A stretch of DNA of 7,814 nucleotides, from contig SCSR01000111.1 of the NCBI GenBank assembly GCA_004297575.1, positions 1 to 7,814 of the forward strand. Direction: 5' to 3'. The notes under the pieces were generated by a model. That model did no database searches. It was not told the DNA's origin and worked only from the letters and a program-made list of their open reading frames with translations. Of the stretch, positions 4,834 to 7,814 are shown one piece after another. The DNA is from an archaeon (GTDB lineage: Archaea > Aenigmatarchaeota > Aenigmatarchaeia > CG10238-14 > SCSR01). The position numbers were made by a program, and so were the translations under genes. The number at the start of each line of letters is the position of its first letter. Position 1 is the first letter of the stretch.

Positions 4834-5742
4834 ATGAAGTTATCCAACAATTATCTTGCGCTCATGCTTCTCGGTGTAGTTGCACTGGCAGGTTGCGTAG
4901 GACAGCCTTCAGGCGGAGGAGCAGGTTCTGCAGGAAGTGCTGGTGTTGTCGTTAGTAGCCTTACCGCATCGCCTCCACAAGTTTATAGTACTGGCAGTGT
5001 TGTTATTTCAGCTGGCATAAGTAATTTGGGACAGGCCACGCCTACTAAGGTAACAGCGAATGTTTTTGGTCTAGAAGGCTGGTTTTTGAAAGCGACTAAC
5101 ACTAACCTGCAAGAAAGTCTCATCGGTGCCGATCCTACCATCGGACAGCAGGGCGGCGAGACGACTGCGGTCTGGACAGGCACTGCACCAACAAAGGATG
5201 TCGTTGTATCTTATCCGTTCATCGTAAGAGTCACGTACGACTATACTACAAAGTTCAATGGTGTGATGAAGGCCGTGACTGGTGATTATTATAGGCAGAC
5301 AAGCCAGCAGGGCGGAGTGGTGAGCCAATCATTCACATCAGGGCCTTTGAGCATTGCAGTCAAAGTTCCGAGCGTGATAGCCCCAGCAAGCAAGGTCCCG
5401 ATACAGTTTGAGATAACAAACGTCGGCGGGGGAAGGGTGTGTAAGGTTGATACATGCACTGGTGCTGACTTGGACAAGCTGACATACGCAGGGTCTGACA
5501 AGGTAAAATGCAGTGGCACTGAAACAGTATTAGGTGGGGGCACGAAGACCATAATAAGCTGCAGCGTTGATGCAAGTTCTGTAACTACAACCTCGAACAT
5601 TGATTTGGGATTGACCTTGAGCTATAATTATTATGTCGATGCGACGCAGACTGTGACCATATTGCCGATTGTCGGTTCCACAGCAACTACAACCACCACA
5701 ACACCCTCATCAACAACCACGACTACAATAACAAATCCTTAA
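4834..5742 (+). CDS. Secreted lipoprotein with beta-sandwich domains and Thr-rich tail
   Basis: A 302-residue protein exported and lipid-anchored: basic start MKLSNNY, hydrophobic core LALMLLGVVALAG and a lipobox LAGC with C21 as the lipidated residue. A Gly/Ser-rich linker (27-37) follows. Two stretches, about 40-155 and 170-278, alternate hydrophobic residues in the style of CARDB-like or other extracellular beta sandwiches (SGPLSIAVKVPSVIAPASK, IQFEITNVGGG). The second contains four Cys (203, 208, 226, 243) that could form two disulfides. The C-terminus (282-300) is almost entirely Thr and Ser, a likely O-glycosylated stalk or wall-spanning segment. No enzymatic motif is seen, so a structural or binding role outside the cell is likely. 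It converges on the large secreted-protein gene, with overlapping stop codons. Confidence 0.8.
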   Translation: MKLSNNYLALMLLGVVALAGCVGQPSGGGAGSAGSAGVVVSSLTASPPQVYSTGSVVISAGISNLGQATPTKVTANVFGLEGWFLKATNTNLQESLIGADPTIGQQGGETTAVWTGTAPTKDVVVSYPFIVRVTYDYTTKFNGVMKAVTGDYYRQTSQQGGVVSQSFTSGPLSIAVKVPSVIAPASKVPIQFEITNVGGGRVCKVDTCTGADLDKLTYAGSDKVKCSGTETVLGGGTKTIISCSVDASSVTTTSNIDLGLTLSYNYYVDATQTVTILPIVGSTATTTTTTPSSTTTTTITNP

Positions 5743-7814
5743 GATACAGTCAACGAGCAGGCTGTCTTACCGTCGCCATTTTTGCCTAGGAAGTACACAA
5801 AGTACCCGAGATAAGGTTGCATTGTATCTGTTGACTTGAATTTTGAACTGCAATCCCCTGTAGCCGTCCCGCCAGCATCGTAGTAGACAAACGGTTTGTC
5901 ATATGTGCAGCCTGATTTGGAAGAGCTTGCGAATTTGCCGATGCTATTGCTTCCGCAGGTGCTGCTTATTTGGGACAACGGAACCTGTACAGGAGCGCTA
6001 ATTATGTTTTGTCCTAGGTACAAAGTTACAGTGACTGACAGAGGCGCGGTCGGCGTAATCGAACAATCCTCTGAAACGAGGATATAATAACCTATCCCTG
6101 GCTGTGCTGCATCAGAGGATTTGTATTTTGAGCCACAATCGCCGTTGACTGAGCTGCCAGCATCATAATACACGAGCGGTCTTTGGTACATGCATCCGGC
6201 CTGGCTGCCAGAGGCAAACCTGCTTATCCTGCACGAGGTCATTTCAGATGCCGATGGAAGGAAGCCGACAATATTCTGTCCTTTGTATAATGTAATGGTA
6301 GTTTTCCCGACAGAAACTTTCTGCGTCAACACATTGTTATTTTCGCTAGCTTCTTCGACAGCATTTCCCGGATCGATGATGGCTTTGAGCGTGTAATCAC
6401 CGGCTCTGGAGAATTTGACATCAAAAGTAACCGGTTGGGAGTTCGCAGCTGGGATGCTGAGCGTCTTGTCTTCAGAAAATGAAAGTTCGGCTATCTCCAA
6501 CTTTACTTTGACATTGCTCGCAGCCACAGTGCCGGTGTTAGCTGCCTTGAGCGTTACAGTCACAGTCTCCTCGGGCTTCGGTATCGGGGCTGTTATGCTG
6601 CTAATAGACAGGTCTGGCCTGTCCTTCACATCTATCTGCTGCAGTCCAGTCTCGGGAAAACGTGCTTGGTTGTCCTTATAGTCTGTTGCGACTGCATAAT
6701 ATCCGTACTTTCCTTGCGAAAATGCCTTTGAGTAGGTTGTGGTCGTTTCTGGATCCTTCAAAGACCATTCCTTCTCAAGGTTCGGTCCTATGAAAAGTTT
6801 GATGGATTTCATCTGCTCATTGTCGGAGGTCATTATCTTGAAAGTAGCTGGGGCGTTCGGATATGGGTTTTCTGGATCCAATGATACAGTAATCGTAGGT
6901 TTTTGCGTATCAGCCCCTGTAAGGCTTTTTATTGTGTAATAGAAGCTTCCTCCATGCAGCACACCAGTCTCGCAATTGCTCTTGCCAGTCTGCATATTGG
7001 AAAAACATACTGTCATCGAGTATGCTCTGGGATCGGAGGCAGGGGATGACGTGATGCCGAACTTTAACGTGCCACTGCCGCCAGCGTTTATGCCGACTGT
7101 TTTTTGATCCATTGTGAACTGCCAGCTTATCGGGATGCCGCGCAGGCTGTCAAACTTGAAATTGCTCGAGTCGCAATTGCTGCCATCCATATTCCTGATT
7201 GTCGCAGTATACTCTATCGAGAATCCTGGGAAAACTGGTTGTGAGTTTGAGATGCTGACTTCGGGAGGTTTGCGCTCGCATGGCTTCTCACCATCGCTTA
7301 CAATAAAGTTCGCATTAGCGCTATCTGAATATGTCTTGGATTCCTCTTGCAATGCGTTCTGATTTATGAACGTTATCGTCGGAGCCCACGTCCCTTTCGG
7401 CAGATCCTTTCCTGTTGCCGTCATTGCCGTATTGCTGTCGGTAGTGCCAGGGACAATCAATACACCAGCCGGCTGATTGTGTGTCGCTGTGATTGAGCTT
7501 GATGAACCTACGTTGATTATGAACCTGCTTGTGCCGCATCCTTCAGCGTCGTTATTCTTCACATTTACCGTGAACTGCTTGCTGTCTGATAAAGTCTTGC
7601 CATAAGGGACAATGAATGAGTAGCTGGATGGCGTAAGCGTGACTGTGGGGTTCTGTCGTGCGCATCTTGAAGTGAATCTCACCTGTTGCCCAGTGCTCTC
7701 TATGTCGGGGGCAGCCTTGGTTGCAAGGTCAGTCCCCGCAGAAACTTTGAAATCATATGTCGTCAACGACAAGTCTGTTATGTAATTCTGCAGATTCAGG
7801 TTTGCTGATATGGT
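5739..7814 (-). CDS. Large secreted multidomain surface protein, N-terminus outside window
   Basis: The frame is open from the right edge, so the gene is 5' partial; no stop separates the edge from TTG 7772. Numbering from that TTG (residue 1), the 677 residues show two related modules with an N-(N/M)-D-x(3)-C motif (about 37-159 and 165-275; VKNNDAEGCG and IRNMDGSNCD), resembling NEW3-type beta domains of archaeal secreted proteins. An Ig-like segment opens with TQKPTITVSLDPENPYP (289-305). A CARDB domain (384-490) has the typical AANTGTVAASNVKVK and EEASENNNV. Two tandem Cys-rich repeats follow (491-579 and 580-677). No catalytic motif is visible in this part, so it could be the non-catalytic tail of a secreted enzyme such as a peptidase, or an adhesin. 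Many Cys imply disulfide stabilisation outside the cell. It ends with TAA overlapping the lipoprotein stop. Confidence 0.82.
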   Translation of the reverse strand, partial: TISANLNLQNYITDLSLTTYDFKVSAGTDLATKAAPDIESTGQQVRFTSRCARQNPTVTLTPSSYSFIVPYGKTLSDSKQFTVNVKNNDAEGCGTSRFIINVGSSSSITATHNQPAGVLIVPGTTDSNTAMTATGKDLPKGTWAPTITFINQNALQEESKTYSDSANANFIVSDGEKPCERKPPEVSISNSQPVFPGFSIEYTATIRNMDGSNCDSSNFKFDSLRGIPISWQFTMDQKTVGINAGGSGTLKFGITSSPASDPRAYSMTVCFSNMQTGKSNCETGVLHGGSFYYTIKSLTGADTQKPTITVSLDPENPYPNAPATFKIMTSDNEQMKSIKLFIGPNLEKEWSLKDPETTTTYSKAFSQGKYGYYAVATDYKDNQARFPETGLQQIDVKDRPDLSISSITAPIPKPEETVTVTLKAANTGTVAASNVKVKLEIAELSFSEDKTLSIPAANSQPVTFDVKFSRAGDYTLKAIIDPGNAVEEASENNNVLTQKVSVGKTTITLYKGQNIVGFLPSASEMTSCRISRFASGSQAGCMYQRPLVYYDAGSSVNGDCGSKYKSSDAAQPGIGYYILVSEDCSITPTAPLSVTVTLYLGQNIISAPVQVPLSQISSTCGSNSIGKFASSSKSGCTYDKPFVYYDAGGTATGDCSSKFKSTDTMQPYLGYFVYFLGKNGDGKTACSLTVS
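5742..6302 (-). repeat. Two tandem Cys-rich repeats at the C-terminus of the surface protein
   Basis: Unit 1 (6036-6302) and unit 2 (5742-6035) encode 89- and 98-residue copies sharing the pattern TLYxGQNI, a first Cys, FASxSxxGC, P(L/F)VYYDAG, GDCxSKxKS.D..QP, GYxxxF/L and a last Cys. Each unit has four Cys in matching positions, so two disulfides per unit are likely. The copies differ at most third positions, so the duplication is old rather than an assembly artefact. Confidence 0.8.

Overview
The window comes from an archaeon with a compact genome. Archaeal markers are a short ribosomal protein eS17 (S17e), a DUF63 membrane protein, a tRNA-splicing endonuclease (EndA), a class III (pilin-type) signal peptide, TATA boxes about 23-30 nt upstream of start codons, and a tRNA split by bulge-helix-bulge (BHB) introns. 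Small genes, overlapping convergent stops and unusual tRNA introns suggest a DPANN-type lineage (for example Micrarchaeota). That placement is inference from gene content and was not tested.

Left part (1-2437, all + strand): the 3' part of a family 2 glycosyltransferase carrying an in-frame TAG; an AT-rich LAGLIDADG homing endonuclease gene; directly overlapping its 3' end, a tRNA-Phe(GAA) gene interrupted by three tiny introns (20, 19 and 22 nt); a 65-residue zinc-ribbon protein; and EndA, the enzyme class that removes such introns. The tRNA is easy to miss because it is recognisable only after all three introns are removed: the mature 74-nt cloverleaf then pairs in every stem. The substrate (a three-intron tRNA) and the enzyme lie within 300 bp of each other. 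This EndA keeps the Tyr and His of the catalytic triad but has Ala where the Lys is expected.

Middle part (2434-4773): a two-helix small membrane protein (-), eS17 (+), a membrane-anchored surface protein with a pilin-type signal (+), and the DUF63 membrane protein (-).

Right part (4834-7814): a lipoprotein with a Thr-rich tail (+), converging on a large secreted multidomain protein (-) that runs off the right edge. It carries extracellular beta-sandwich modules, a CARDB domain and two tandem Cys-rich C-terminal repeats. Together with the pilin-signal protein these form a cell-surface cluster.

Three convergent gene pairs overlap at their stop codons, two of them with the same TTAA geometry. 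No CRISPR array, insertion sequence or rRNA was seen.
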